From Nepenthes gracilis (Eukaryota; Streptophyta; Magnoliopsida; Caryophyllales; Nepenthaceae), in contig BSYO01000038.1 in NCBI GenBank assembly GCA_033239525.1, positions 11,659,041 to 11,723,040 of the forward strand: a stretch of 64,000 nucleotides of DNA. Direction: 5' to 3'. The translations under genes were made by a program, and so were the position numbers. The notes under the pieces are model-generated. The model worked only from the letters and a program-made list of their open reading frames with translations, had not been told where the DNA came from and searched no databases. Positions 1 through 9,338 of the stretch are shown piece after piece. How positions within the stretch are numbered: the first letter of the stretch is position 1; each line of letters starts with the position of its first letter.

Positions 1-125
1 TGGGGTCCGACCTCTAGGGCCGCTCGATCCACACTTGAGTTTTTGGTATGACCTCTGTGGTCCGACCTCTAGGGGCCGCTCGGCCACGCCTGTAGAGTTT
101 TTATTTGTTGGGGATGACCCGCCTT
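1..125 (-). repeat. Minisatellite in the 3' untranslated region of element A
   Basis: Two copies of a roughly 55-bp unit start at about 4 and 59, each opening with ggtccgacctctag and running through a ccgctcg motif. They lie just downstream of the integrase stop codon (element on the minus strand), the same position as the 40-bp repeats in element C. The array is cut by the window edge, so its full size and the 3' LTR of A are not visible. Confidence 0.6.
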
Positions 126-1260
126 TTACTGGTAGTATTTTCTTAGGTGAGCGACGTTCCAAGTTCGGGGTACCAGCTTGCCCTCTTGGGTGCGTAGCTT
201 ACAAGCTCCTCCTCGAAGGATAGCCGAGACCAAAAACGGTCCTTCCCAATTTGGTGAGAGCTTGTTTCTGCCGGCGATTTTTCCCGTGGCTTCCACGCTT
301 CTCAGCATGAGATCCCCGACCTCGAATTGTCGCGCCTTTACTTTCTTATTGTAATAGCGGGCCACCCGTTGCTGGTAGGCCGCTATCCTAAGCCTCGCTT
401 GGTCGCGAACTTCTTCGAGGGCATCGAGGCTTTCTCGGAGCCTCTGGCTGTTATCTGTTGCGCTGAAGCACCCAACCCGGGGGCTTGTGAGGCATATTTC
501 TATTGGGATGACAGCTTCGACTCCGTAGCAAAGACTAAAAGGGGTTTCTCTTGTGGGCTCTCTGGGCGTTGTTCTGTATGACCAGAGGACCGATGGCAGT
601 TCATGCACCCACGAGCCCTCGGAAGACTCCAGCTTGGTCTTCAGCCCATGTAGGATCGTGCGGTTTGTCACTTCTACCTGCCCATTGGCCTGTGGGTATG
701 CCACTGACGTGTGTATTAAGTTGATCCTCAGGCTTGCGCAGTACTTAGTGAATCGCTTTCCGGTGAACTGCGTCCCGTTGTCAGTCACGATGCACTCTGG
801 TACCCCAAACCTGCATACGATGCTTTGTCGGAGGAACTCCGTCGCGTTTTGCTCTGTTATCCTAGCTAGCGGTACTGCTTCTACCCATTTGGTGAAGTAG
901 TCTATTCCAACAATTAGGAACTTCCTTTGTTTAGGAGCGAGGGGAAACGGTCCGAGGATGTCGAGCCCCCATTGGGCAAACGGCCACGGGGATTGTAGTG
1001 CCCGGAGATCCGTGTGGGGGCGATCACTCATGTTACTATGAAGTTGGCAACTTTCACATTTGCACACGAAATCCATGGCGTCATACTTCATTGTTGGCTA
1101 GTAGTACCCTTGCCCCATAAGCTTAAAAGTTAGGTTCTTTCCCCCAACATGAGATCCGCATATTCCGAGATGCACCTCATGTAGGGCGTATTCGGCCTCC
1201 TCTGGGGTGAGACACCTTAGGTAAGGGGTTGAAACCCCCCGATACTGACCTGGCCGCCCA
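126..1260 (-). pseudogene. Integrase of element A (Tat), one internal stop
   Basis: This is the retroelement integrase, which joins the cDNA to host DNA. The long open part (1091-126, 321 codons) holds the full catalytic core. The first Asp is in GIDYFTKW, the second in VTDNGTQF and the Glu in NGQVEVTN, with 35 residues between the last two (DD35E). A C-terminal region follows, ending near WNVAHLRKYYQ. The zinc-binding HHCC part begins upstream: histidines in EVHLGICGSHVGG and cysteines in CKCESC. The two halves are separated by an in-frame TAG at 1098-1100 where relatives such as element B have Trp (YYWPTMK), so the break is a single G-to-A change. No frameshift is seen in the core. Confidence 0.9.
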
Positions 1261-1582
1261 CGATCGTGTACCAGCCTGCCGTCTTCTTTATCTTCTTGGT
1301 CTCGTTCAGATCCTCGGGCAGCGAGCCATCCGACAAGAACTTCAGGTAGGGAGTCATCCAGGTGCTTCCGTCCGCGACCTGCATTACCTCCTACTCGGGG
1401 TCTTCAATGCTGGGCCTGCCCAGGACTTCTCGCATCCCCCTAGCGTACTGTTCAGGATCTCCTGAAGCCACGGCTCGCGCGAGCGCGTCGGCCCTGGTGT
1501 TTTCCTCCCGCGGGATGTGGATGAACTTGGCCGTCTTGAAACCCACAATCATGCCTTTAACCTTCGAAAGGTACCTAGATAG

Positions 1583-2257
1583 CTACTCGTTGTTGACGTC
1601 AAAGCTTCCGCGGACCTGATTGATGACCAACTCGGAGTCACTATAGATGATCAATTCTTTGGCCGAGCATTCCTTGGCCAGTCGGAGTTCGGCCAGCAAA
1701 GCCTCGTACTCTGTGACGTTGTTTGTGGCCGAGAACCCCAGGGTTAGTGAGTACTTTATCTCCAATCCCTGCAAAGTGCGCAAGACAAATCCCTGCTCAT
1801 GACCATCCTTCATGGAGGAGCCGTCCACGTGCAAGGTCCAAGTAGACGCCCTGCTGAACTCTTCCGCCGTAGCCTGGTCCTCGTCGTGATTGGGCGGCGC
1901 CGTCATCTCAACGAGAAAATTCACGAGCGCCTGTCCCTTTAAAGTTGGTCTCGGACGAAACTCTATATCGAATTCTCCTAGCTCAATGGCCCACTTGATC
2001 AGTCGGCCGGAGATCTCTGGCTTCTGCAAGATGGCCCTTAGTGGCTGGTTCGTCAGGACTACTATCTTGTGCGCCTGGAAGTATGGCCTGAGCTTCCTTG
2101 CGGAATAGACCAATGCTAAGGCCACCCTCTCCGCAAGGGGATATTTGGTCTCGGCGCCCGCGAGAGTCTTACTGACGTAATACACGGGCTGTTGCTTGTC
2201 ATGCTGCTCTCGTACTAATGCTGAGCTCAGCGCTGTATCGGATACGGAGAGGTACAA
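1583..2257 (-). pseudogene. Dual RNase H region of element A
   Basis: The first half is the retroviral-type RNase H that follows RT (YYVSKTLAGAETKYPLAE, then the LTNQPL segment). The second half is a separate RNase H: Asp in WTLHVDGSS, the ATNNVTEYEALLAELRLAKE block with its Glu, and Asp in YSDSELVINQV. Two RNase H domains in tandem are a known hallmark of Tat elements. The frame is stopped at about 1580 (NNE then TAG, where Gln is expected) and continues past it toward integrase. An additional stop separates this region from RT at about 2361. Confidence 0.85.
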
Positions 2258-3334
2258 GTATAGCTCCTCGCCATGCTGAGGAGAAGCTAAGAGGGGTGGA
2301 CTCGAGAGGTAGCTCTTGAGTCCTTGGAATGCTTCCTCGCAGTCATCACTCCACCGAAAATATCAAAATTTTGTCCCTCTTAGGGCTTTGAAGAATGGCA
2401 GGTGCTTCTCAGCCGACTTTGCCAGGAAACGGGAGAGGGCGGCCACTCGCCTAGTAAGCTGCTGAACTTCCTTCACCGTCCGCGGGGACCGCATGTCTAG
2501 GATCGCTTGGATCTTTTCTAGGTTTGCCTCGATTCCCCGAGGCGATACGATATAGCCCAAGAATTTTCTCGAGGCGACACCGAAAGTGCACTTACTGGGA
2601 TTGAGCTTCACCCCGTGGGCCCTGAGCACGTGGAAGGTCTCAGCCAAGTCTCCCACGTGGTTTCCCCTTATCCTGCTCTTGACGAGCATGTCGTCAACGT
2701 ACACCTCCACGTTCCTGCCTATTTGTTCTTTGAACATCTTATTCACGAGTCGCTGATAGGTCGCTCCCGCGTTCTTGAGGCCGAAGGGCATTACCTTGTA
2801 GCAGTATGTCCCTTGGTCTGTCATGAATGACGTGTGCTCCTCGTCCTCGGGACTCATTCTGATTTGGTTGTACCCGGAGTACGCATCCATGAAGCTTAGG
2901 AGCTCATGGCCGGACGTCGAGTCCACGAGTTGGTCGATCCTGGGCAATGAGAAGCTGTCCTTAGGGCACGCCTTGTTGAGGTCGGTGAAGTCCACGCACA
3001 TCCTCCATTTCCCATTACTCTTCTTTACCATGACAACGTTGGCCAATCAGTCCGGTTACTGCACTTCTCGGACGAATCCAACGTCCAGGAGCTTCTTGAC
3101 CTCCTCGTGGATGGCCACTAACTTCTCAGTGGAATAGTTTCTGCGCTTTTGTCTGACCGGCTTGTGCCGAGGGTCGACGCCCAGCTTGTGGACTATGATC
3201 TCGGGAGAGATCCCGGGCATGTCACTGGGAGACCATGCGAACACGTCCGAATTCTCTCGTAGAAAGCTGATGAGTTGGTCCCTAACTGTCTCTGAGGGCG
3301 AACTCCCTATTTGGACATACCTTTCCTGATCCAC
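2258..3334 (-). pseudogene. Reverse transcriptase of element A
   Basis: Reverse transcriptase copies the element RNA into DNA. Visible blocks are the N-terminal segment with KLVAIHEEVKKLLDVGFVREVQ (3334-3056), [49 protein letters not shown] and the active site [10 protein letters not shown] (YVDD). The thumb region follows (SKCTFGVASRKFLGYIVS). Two stops lie side by side at 3056-3058 (TAA) and 3047-3049 (TGA, where Trp is expected in PDWLANVV). Another stop after ALRGTKF (about 2361) separates it from the RNase H. All catalytic motifs themselves are intact. Confidence 0.9.
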
Positions 3335-3370
3335 GGGATCTAGTGGGACTCGGACTACTGGCTCTCCTGG

Positions 3371-4033
3371 CTAAGTGTGCTGTAATGTGGCCTCGTCCCT
3401 GAGGTCGAGGTCTTCCATGGGCTGCGGAAGTGTTACTTGCGTGGTCTGAGCCAAGTAACACATCCATCCGATTGACTGGTCCCCGAGGACTTCTCCTACC
3501 CCACACGGGGTGGGGAACTTCATTTTAAGATGTGGGATGGAGGTCACTGCGTTGAACGCGGCCAAGTAAGGCCGTCCGAGGATTGCATTATAGACCGAGG
3601 GCAGGTCCACAACGAGGAAGGTGAGGACCTTGGACGCCGCCCTCGGATATGTCCCCAGGGTCACCTCCAACTGGATGATCCCCTGGACGGGTACTGGCTC
3701 ATTGTCTAGTCCGTAGAGTGGCCCTTCTGGTGCCTTCATTCGATTTTTCTTAAACCCTAATTTGAAGTAAGCATCAAGGTAAAAGAAATTAGAGCTCCCA
3801 TTATCAACAAATACTTGTTTCATCTGGTAGTCATTTGCTCCATCAGAAACGAGTGCATTTACAACTAGGGGATCGGAGTGAGGAGAAGTTACATGATCTA
3901 AGTCTCTACTACTAAAACAGATAACATCGTCTTCACTCCCAAGCCCCGTCCTCGGCCTCTTTGCTGTCGCAAGCTCACGCCCATCTCCTCCCGCTGGCCG
4001 GCTGGAAATCATGTTCACGACCTCCGCAGCCAC
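3371..4033 (-). pseudogene. Aspartic protease region of element A
   Basis: This segment between gag and RT carries the retropepsin-like fold. VFVDNGSSNFFYLDAYF is the active-site block, GLDNEPVPVQGIIQLEV and the flap-like region follow, and LPSVYNAILGRPYLAAFNAV is the conserved C-terminal block. The active-site triad reads Asp-Asn-Gly rather than the usual Asp-Ser/Thr-Gly, as it also does in element B. The ORF is 220 codons and ends at a TAG at 3371. In the family it is part of the gag-pol polyprotein, so the apparent start Met at 4033 is not a true start. Confidence 0.8.
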
Positions 4034-4506
4034 TCGGTTCTTGGGGGGTTCAGCGTCTTTATCGTCCTCGGGCCCTGAGGTTTGTCCGGGTCTCTGGAGG
4101 AAACGGTTGAGGTGACCCTTCCTGATCAGGTCATCGATCTCCCTCTGCAGGGTCCTGTAGTCTTCCGTGCTGTGGCCCCCGGATCGGTAGTAGTCGCAGT
4201 ATTTCGAATGATCCCCACCTTCCGGGTTCTTCAGTGGTTTGGGCTACTTCAGGAACTTATCTTCCCGGATCTGCACGAAGATATTGGTGCAGGAGTCGTT
4301 CAGCGGCGTGAGATGTATAGGTCGTGGCTCTCTCTGAGAGCTCTGCCCGGCCAGGCCTTTGCTTCTTTGATGCCTGGGGACCTTGGTAGTTCCCAGCCTT
4401 CCTTTTGCCCTCCACGACCTTACTCGCCGAGGGAGCTCATCCTCTCTCGCCTTTTGGCGTCATTGGCCTCTTCGGCGCGATGTAAGCTCCGGCCATTGCA
4501 TCACTA
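4034..4506 (-). pseudogene. Gag C-terminal zinc-knuckle-like segment of element A
   Basis: Between the gag and protease ORFs the minus strand still reads as protein: DYYRSGGHSTEDYRTLQRE, then IDDLIRKGHLNRFL. This matches the usual Tat gag C-terminus, whose Cys-x-x-His...His...Cys residues bind zinc. Here the second expected metal-binding position and the last Cys are Tyr. A stop lies near 4240 (FLK then TAG). I infer that this was the nucleic-acid-binding end of gag. Confidence 0.6.
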
Positions 4507-5590
4507 CTATGAAGGTCTCATGCCTTTGTGAATGAGGTGCTTGAAGAAAGCACCCCCTTCGAGGGCCGAGAGGAAGGCGTTCAGCTTGACCTCATCGGTC
4601 AGTCTTGGGATCTGCCTGGCCTCTACTACAAACCGTGCCAGGAATCCCCGCAGGCTCTCCCTGGCCCCCTGCTTGATTCGAGTGAGGTGCCAGGGCTGTT
4701 TCTCTACCCTCCTGCTAGAGGCGAATTGGGACAGAAAGGCCGTCGCCAGATCTCCAAAATTGCGGGTAGAATTCACAGGCATCCCATAAAACCATATCCG
4801 CGCATCTCCCTTCAGGGTCAGAGGGAAGCACTGGCACATGGTTGTTTCGTCAAGGCCTTGGAGGTTCAGGTGCTCCCTGAAATGATTAAGGTAGTCCATG
4901 GGATCACCACTGCCGTCGTATACCTCCAGGTTGGGCATTTTGAATTTTGGGGGGAGCGTCCTCATCCTGATCTCCATGGAAAACGGAGACTGGAGTGCAT
5001 TAGCCCCTCCTCCGCTACTCTCTCGCATCACCAGATTCCATCCTCTTTTCGGCCTGCTCTCCACTCGAGGTGGGGCAGCCGTCCTCCTCTCGTTCAGATA
5101 GTGCCTTAACTCGTAAGGCTCCTGAGCTGCATGGCGCTGTGGGGCCGTGCGGGCTCCTCTTGGGGGAGCACCTCGTGGAACCGTCTCCTGATCGTCGTGC
5201 TCACGGCGGTTCCGTTGAGCTTCAGAGTGGCGCCTTTCGGGGCTCTCGTTTCGGACCCGAGGACCTGGTTGGTCCTCAACTCTCCGTGGTGCTCTGCTGC
5301 TGGAGGCCACCTGGGACCTCGGGTTATCACGTCGACTGGGAGGCCTTTCGCGGCGACTGCCGCCTCTGTTCCCTCCCGTGATGCCTCGGCTGGGAGGCCC
5401 TGCCGAGGTCCCCGCTGAGCCGATCGATTTTGGAATGAGGGTAACGAAGGCTCGCGACATGCCGTCTACCCCCGGCCGCCAAGCCCTCACCACCGGTCGG
5501 GGTGATCCTCAACTCGGACAGGGGTTAGCGCCGCCGCCCAGGAGGCCACCTCTTTGGGGGTGCACTTGCTTGCGCCCTTGTGTTCACCAT
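4507..5590 (-). pseudogene. Gag (Retrotrans_gag domain) of element A
   Basis: Gag forms the virus-like particle that packages the element RNA. The 328-codon ORF (5493-4507) begins with a basic, Arg-rich region and then shows the conserved gag core: PPKFKMPNLEVYDGSGDPM, CFPLTLKGDARIWFYGMP, RVEKQPWHLTRIKQGARESL and RQIPRLTDEVKLNAFLSALE. The likely original start is the ATG at 5590, which begins MVNTRAQASAP, because element B starts with nearly the same peptide (MVNTRAQTSAP). The N-terminal stretch 5590-5494 is in a different frame from the main ORF, so there is a frame disturbance near 5525. Confidence 0.85.
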
Positions 5591-5652
5591 TTTGGGATTT
5601 GAAGCTTGTGTTGTTGGGTACTTTTGAAAACGTGAAAAGCAGACTTTCGTTC

Positions 5653-5673
5653 GCTTCCTTGAGATTTGCGCCA
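5653..5673 (-). other. Primer-binding site of element A
   Basis: Directly inside the LTR, after one spacer base, the minus strand reads TGGCGCAAATCTCAAGGA. The TGG start is the complement of a tRNA CCA end. I cannot assign the tRNA from memory. Position and spacing match element B, where the PBS also follows the LTR after a single T. Confidence 0.65.
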
Positions 5674-5674
5674 A

Positions 5675-6523
5675 TGTTGCGTCGGAGAATTTGGCCGTGA
5701 CGTCAATCAAAGCGAGCGGCCTTTTAAGCGTCGTTGACGACGTAAACGGCAACACAAAGTAAATGTAACTCGAGCAGAGAAAAAGAGAAGTATGGGACAA
5801 TGGGAGAACACGCTGTTTTACGTGAAAAACCCCTTGATCGATGAGGGTAAAAACCACCCGCAGCGGACAAACGTCCCGAGAAATCTCACTATTGTGGTGA
5901 AAAGATACAAGGAAAGCCTGGGAAGCTGTTTGCTTTCTCAGGATTTTACCGCGTAGGGAGAACAGATTTCTCTCGTCACTCTCTTCTCTTTTCCTTAGTT
6001 TTTTTCTTGAGAATTCTCTTACTCGAGCGTAAACAGATGGAGTTAGAATCAGGACCTCCCTTAGTAGCTGAAATGGGGTATTTATAAGGAATGTGATGCC
6101 GTAAGGGAGGAGGCGACACGTGGCGCCGGCGTGTCGTGTGTACGCTGCCACCATCGCCACTATCAGTAGGTGTGGGCGTGACAGGACACCACATCCACGG
6201 TCTGCAGATCGGTACTCGGGCGATGGCTGCGCAGTGCACGGTGCGTCGGCCGGGCTGGTCGCTCATGGCAGCGTATGCCGTGCAAGTCATCTGAGCTGGC
6301 GTCTTGGCTATTTTGGCTTTTCTGGCGGTCCTCGTCCTTCAATGGATCATAGCGTCGTCTCGGATTGCCAGTGTCTTTGTCGCTTAATTTGACTCTTTAG
6401 GTGCTCGAAAATGGGTTAGTCACTTGGGCCTGATTTGGCTTGTGGGCCTTTAAGGCCAGCCTTCTCCTGCGGTCCTTTGGGCCTGTGATTGCAGTTTTGG
6501 GTCTTGGGTTCCAGAACCCATCA
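5675..6523 (-). repeat. 5' LTR of element A
   Basis: About 849 bp. On the minus strand it starts TGATGGGTTCTGG and ends GACGCAACA. A TATA box (TATAAATAC on the minus strand, about 6080-6087) lies in the middle. The other LTR is outside the window, so the boundaries rest on the TG...CA ends and the adjacent PBS. The five bases atatt at 6524-6528 would be the target duplication. Confidence 0.8.
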
Positions 6524-7039
6524 ATATTGAATCTAATGGATTATAATATTGTGATATCATACTTGTTATAACTTATAAAATATTAATTTATATATTAATC
6601 ATATTTGAGATGCAGAGAAAATAATCTAAATGATCTTAAACTATATATTTTTTTAGAATGTCAAATAGTTAAATCATTAAAACTTAAAAAGATCATATTT
6701 TTTTAGGATAGACTATTTATAACCCAATATTTTTTTTCTCTCTCCATCGTCCTCAATATCTTCTCTCTCCATTAAGGGAGAGATTAAGTGGGGCTCACTT
6801 AATACCAGTAAGGGGTAGTGTTACTCCCTTTTATTAGAGGGAGCCAATTGCTCTCTTCCCCTTTAATGGATGGTGCTCCTTTGATTTTTAGAGAGAGATA
6901 TGGTTTCTTCCAACTCTCATCCTCCTTTCTTTATTTTCTATGAATAGGAGGGGTTGTGTAACTACTAAAAATATGCTAGTATGCTCAGATTTTTATCCCA
7001 TTATCTCATTTCTCTCCTCATTTGTTTTAGTATAAAGAA

Positions 7040-7079
<40 letters not shown>

Positions 7080-7089
7080 ATAATAGAAT
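6524..7089 (+). repeat. Copia 5' LTR, left part (split by element B)
   Basis: This AT-rich stretch aligns throughout with 25222-25650. Shared stretches include atattgaa at the start, actatatatttttt, the gtcaaa-agttaa segment, tattatcccattatctcatttctct and gtataaa-atatatata. It is the left part of a copia LTR. Element A joins directly at its first bases and element B interrupts it at 7090. The remainder resumes at 18822. Confidence 0.75.
7085..7089. repeat. Left target-site duplication of element B
   Basis: agaat immediately before the TG end of the LTR at 7090. The identical agaat is found at 18822-18826 just after the CA end at 18821. Confidence 0.92.
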
Positions 7090-8047
7090 TGTTGCGTCCC
7101 GGGCCCAAGGTTGTTGTACGGATTAGGGAGCCTTCGGATTCCTAAGCGCGCGTGGGCTCGGGAAGAAGGATCCGGTCTCCGCCTCTCTCGAGAACCTCGG
7201 ACTGCGCATAACACAAACAACAAACAAGAGGTGAAGGGTCCGGGTAGATTTCTCCCACCAAGGCCACTCAGACGCTCAAGTCAGCAAATTCCCGCATTGG
7301 GAAATGCGCACTTGGCTAAGGTGGTGCGCGTAAAAATCTTTAATGCGTAAGAAGAGCTTATGTGATGATGAGTAGAAATGCGGCCGAAAGGTGATGGAAG
7401 GCCTGGCTTCCTTGGTGCACCGCGATGAGTGGCTAACTTTCCCTTGTGGGATGAGAAGAAGGAGAGCGATTTGGTCCAATCCGCTCGCAGGATTGGAGCC
7501 TTATGGAAGCCGGATTAGAGCTTGGGATCCAAGGTTACCCTTAGTCGCAAGATCGCAGAACAAAATCGCTCTCGGAGTTGGAATCCAATCGAGCTTAATC
7601 ATCCCCCTTTCTCTGGAGGGTGAGGGTGCTTATATATGCCTCCTCCCGTTTGGACTCTTGGGCACCAAGACGCCTGCTACTGGCCGTTGCGCCGTTGGTC
7701 GCATCGTTGACCGCCGGGTCACGCCGGCCACCCTGATAGCGTGCGCACGCCGCTGTGCGCTTGTTGATCACGCCGATTTTCCTTGAGAGGAGTGGTTGTG
7801 CGTCTGCAGGCAGCAGCTGATGGCGTTGGCGTGGGCGCCCGCCCATGCCTCTATTGGCTAGCCTTCCGCCTTTCACGCTTGTTCCTACGACGCATTTAAT
7901 GCGCCGCAGTTTCGTTGGTTTCACCGGGCGTGACTTCGCGCCTATTCCCGTTGGACCAAGCCACTTTCTCGCGAGCTCCTCATTTTCTCATGGGCTTGCT
8001 TGCTATGGGCCTGACTGTCTCATGGGCTCGGAACATGGGACCCAACA
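7090..8047 (-). repeat. 3' LTR of element B
   Basis: 958 bp, starting tgttgcgtcccggg and ending gggacccaaca on the plus strand. It pairs with 17836-18821. A TATA box is present on the minus strand near 7630-7640 (plus-strand gcttatatatgcc). Long blocks are identical to the other LTR, separated by short blocks with indels. A (TA)n run lies just outside it (about 7050-7075). Confidence 0.95.
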
Positions 8048-8060
8048 CTAGCCCCCCATG
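8048..8060 (-). other. Polypurine tract of element B
   Basis: On the minus strand CATGGGGGGCTAG immediately precedes the TGTTGGG start of the 3' LTR. Element C has the same arrangement (ATGGGGGTCTAG before its LTR). Confidence 0.8.
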
Positions 8061-9338
8061 CCTGGGCCGGCCAGTGGTCGGGCCTGGCATGTCCATTGGG
8101 CCCACTTCCACGGCCTCTGCCCTTCCTCGTGCCGCGCCACTTTTGCCGTCTTCCCATTTCGCGCCACTTTTGTCGTCTTCCCATTTCGCGCCTTTCCCAT
8201 AGCCAGGGCAGGCTTTTCAGGTGCTGTTGCGACCCGTCACCTCGCCCGGCGAGATTCGCGCGTCTTGGGTTTCATCCGACTTGCGGATGCTGCTGTTGCC
8301 CGAAAGACGTTCACTGATGCCGTGTCACGCCGGTGAAGGGATGGCCGTGTTATATCTATAAATAGGGGGTCACTCGAAAGCGAGTGGAGTTCATCCCTTA
8401 CCAAAGAACCGGGAGAGGCGATGAGGGAGATTCGGCTTTGCCCACCTCGTGGGCACTCGAGAAGGAGTCGGATGGACCACTTGCACGCCGGGTTCACGAC
8501 GAGACCGTTGTAGTCCAAGCCTTGTGGCTTTTTCCTTTGCTAACGAGAATGGCTCGATCATCTGCGCCGTTGTCATGCACCTCCTTCTTAGTTGTGGCTT
8601 GGCTGGCCGGGCGGATTCTTTGACTTCCTCCTCGAGTATCTTCTCCCGCTTCTGACGGCTCTCGGAGGAGAAGTCTCCCGTGCGCCAGGCCGGTGCGACC
8701 AGCCATAGAAGGGGTGCGAGGTAAGTATCCCTCCGGGAAAGCTGGGCTTGACATCGGACTTTCCCGGAGTGCTTGACTTCAGTGCTTCCTGTACCCCGGT
8801 GGATTGAATTCTGGAGACTCCCACCGGGGATGCTCCTTCCGCCCGGTTCGCCCTAAATTCCGACCGGTTGCGCGCCCGCTCGTTCACGGGCTCTCCTAGG
8901 GCTTCGCGAGGGAGACATACCGGGCTTCGCACTACAGTTTTCTCTTTCTCGCAGCTTCATGGTTGCGGTCCTTGTACTTTACAAGAAGTATTTAATAAAA
9001 GAAGTAGCCCCTTTCTTTTTTCTTTTTTTTTTTTTTTTTTTGGCGCACGTCAATTGGGGGCTCTGCTATCGTGAGCCCGCATTTAATACGGCGGCGCCAA
9101 CGCGGGTGCTAGCTGATCCCCTGGAGGGACGTGTCTGCTAGCCTGTCGCCTAGCCATCATGGCACTCGATGGAGTTCTCGCGGTGTCTTTGGGATGCTGC
9201 CACGTGCCTCAACTCCGGGCGCGGTGGCAATTCGGATTTCCGCCTCTTTGTTCGGCGTTATCTATTTAAACCGACGCCAATCGTTTCTTTCCTTCCGCTG
9301 ACTTCTTCTTCCTTCATTCTTGAAGTTCTTAAAAACAA
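8061..9338 (+). promoter_or_regulatory. Leader and putative promoter of the antisense ORF of element B
   Basis: No ORF in this 1.28-kb stretch looks like protein. On the plus strand there are two TATA-like boxes: tctataaatagg near 8352, and tctatttaaacc at 9261-9272. The second is followed by a CT-rich leader (ttcctttccttccgctgact-type sequence) and an ATG at 9339 in good plant context (aaacaaATGGC). A poly-T run lies at 9012-9041. Promoter function is inferred from position and composition, and from the similar arrangement upstream of the antisense ORF of element C. Confidence 0.45.

Larger units (their letters stand above)
1..6523 (-). mobile_element. Element A: Ty3/gypsy Tat-lineage LTR retrotransposon, 3' end outside window
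   Basis: Reading the minus strand from 6523 downward gives 5' LTR, PBS, gag, zinc-knuckle-like segment, protease, RT, RNase H, a second RNase H, integrase and a repeat-bearing 3' UTR. The domain order and the second RNase H place it in the Tat group of Ty3/gypsy. The reading frames are largely continuous and broken mainly by isolated stop codons (about 1098, 1580, 2361, 3047, 3056, 4240), with some frame disturbance at the gag N-terminus. It is therefore a moderately young but inactive copy. The 3' LTR must lie left of position 1. Confidence 0.9.

Noticed and set aside
4082..5602. Several plus-strand ORFs of 85-193 codons over gag of element A
   Set aside because: Shadows of the minus-strand gag reading frame in GC-rich DNA; no domain.
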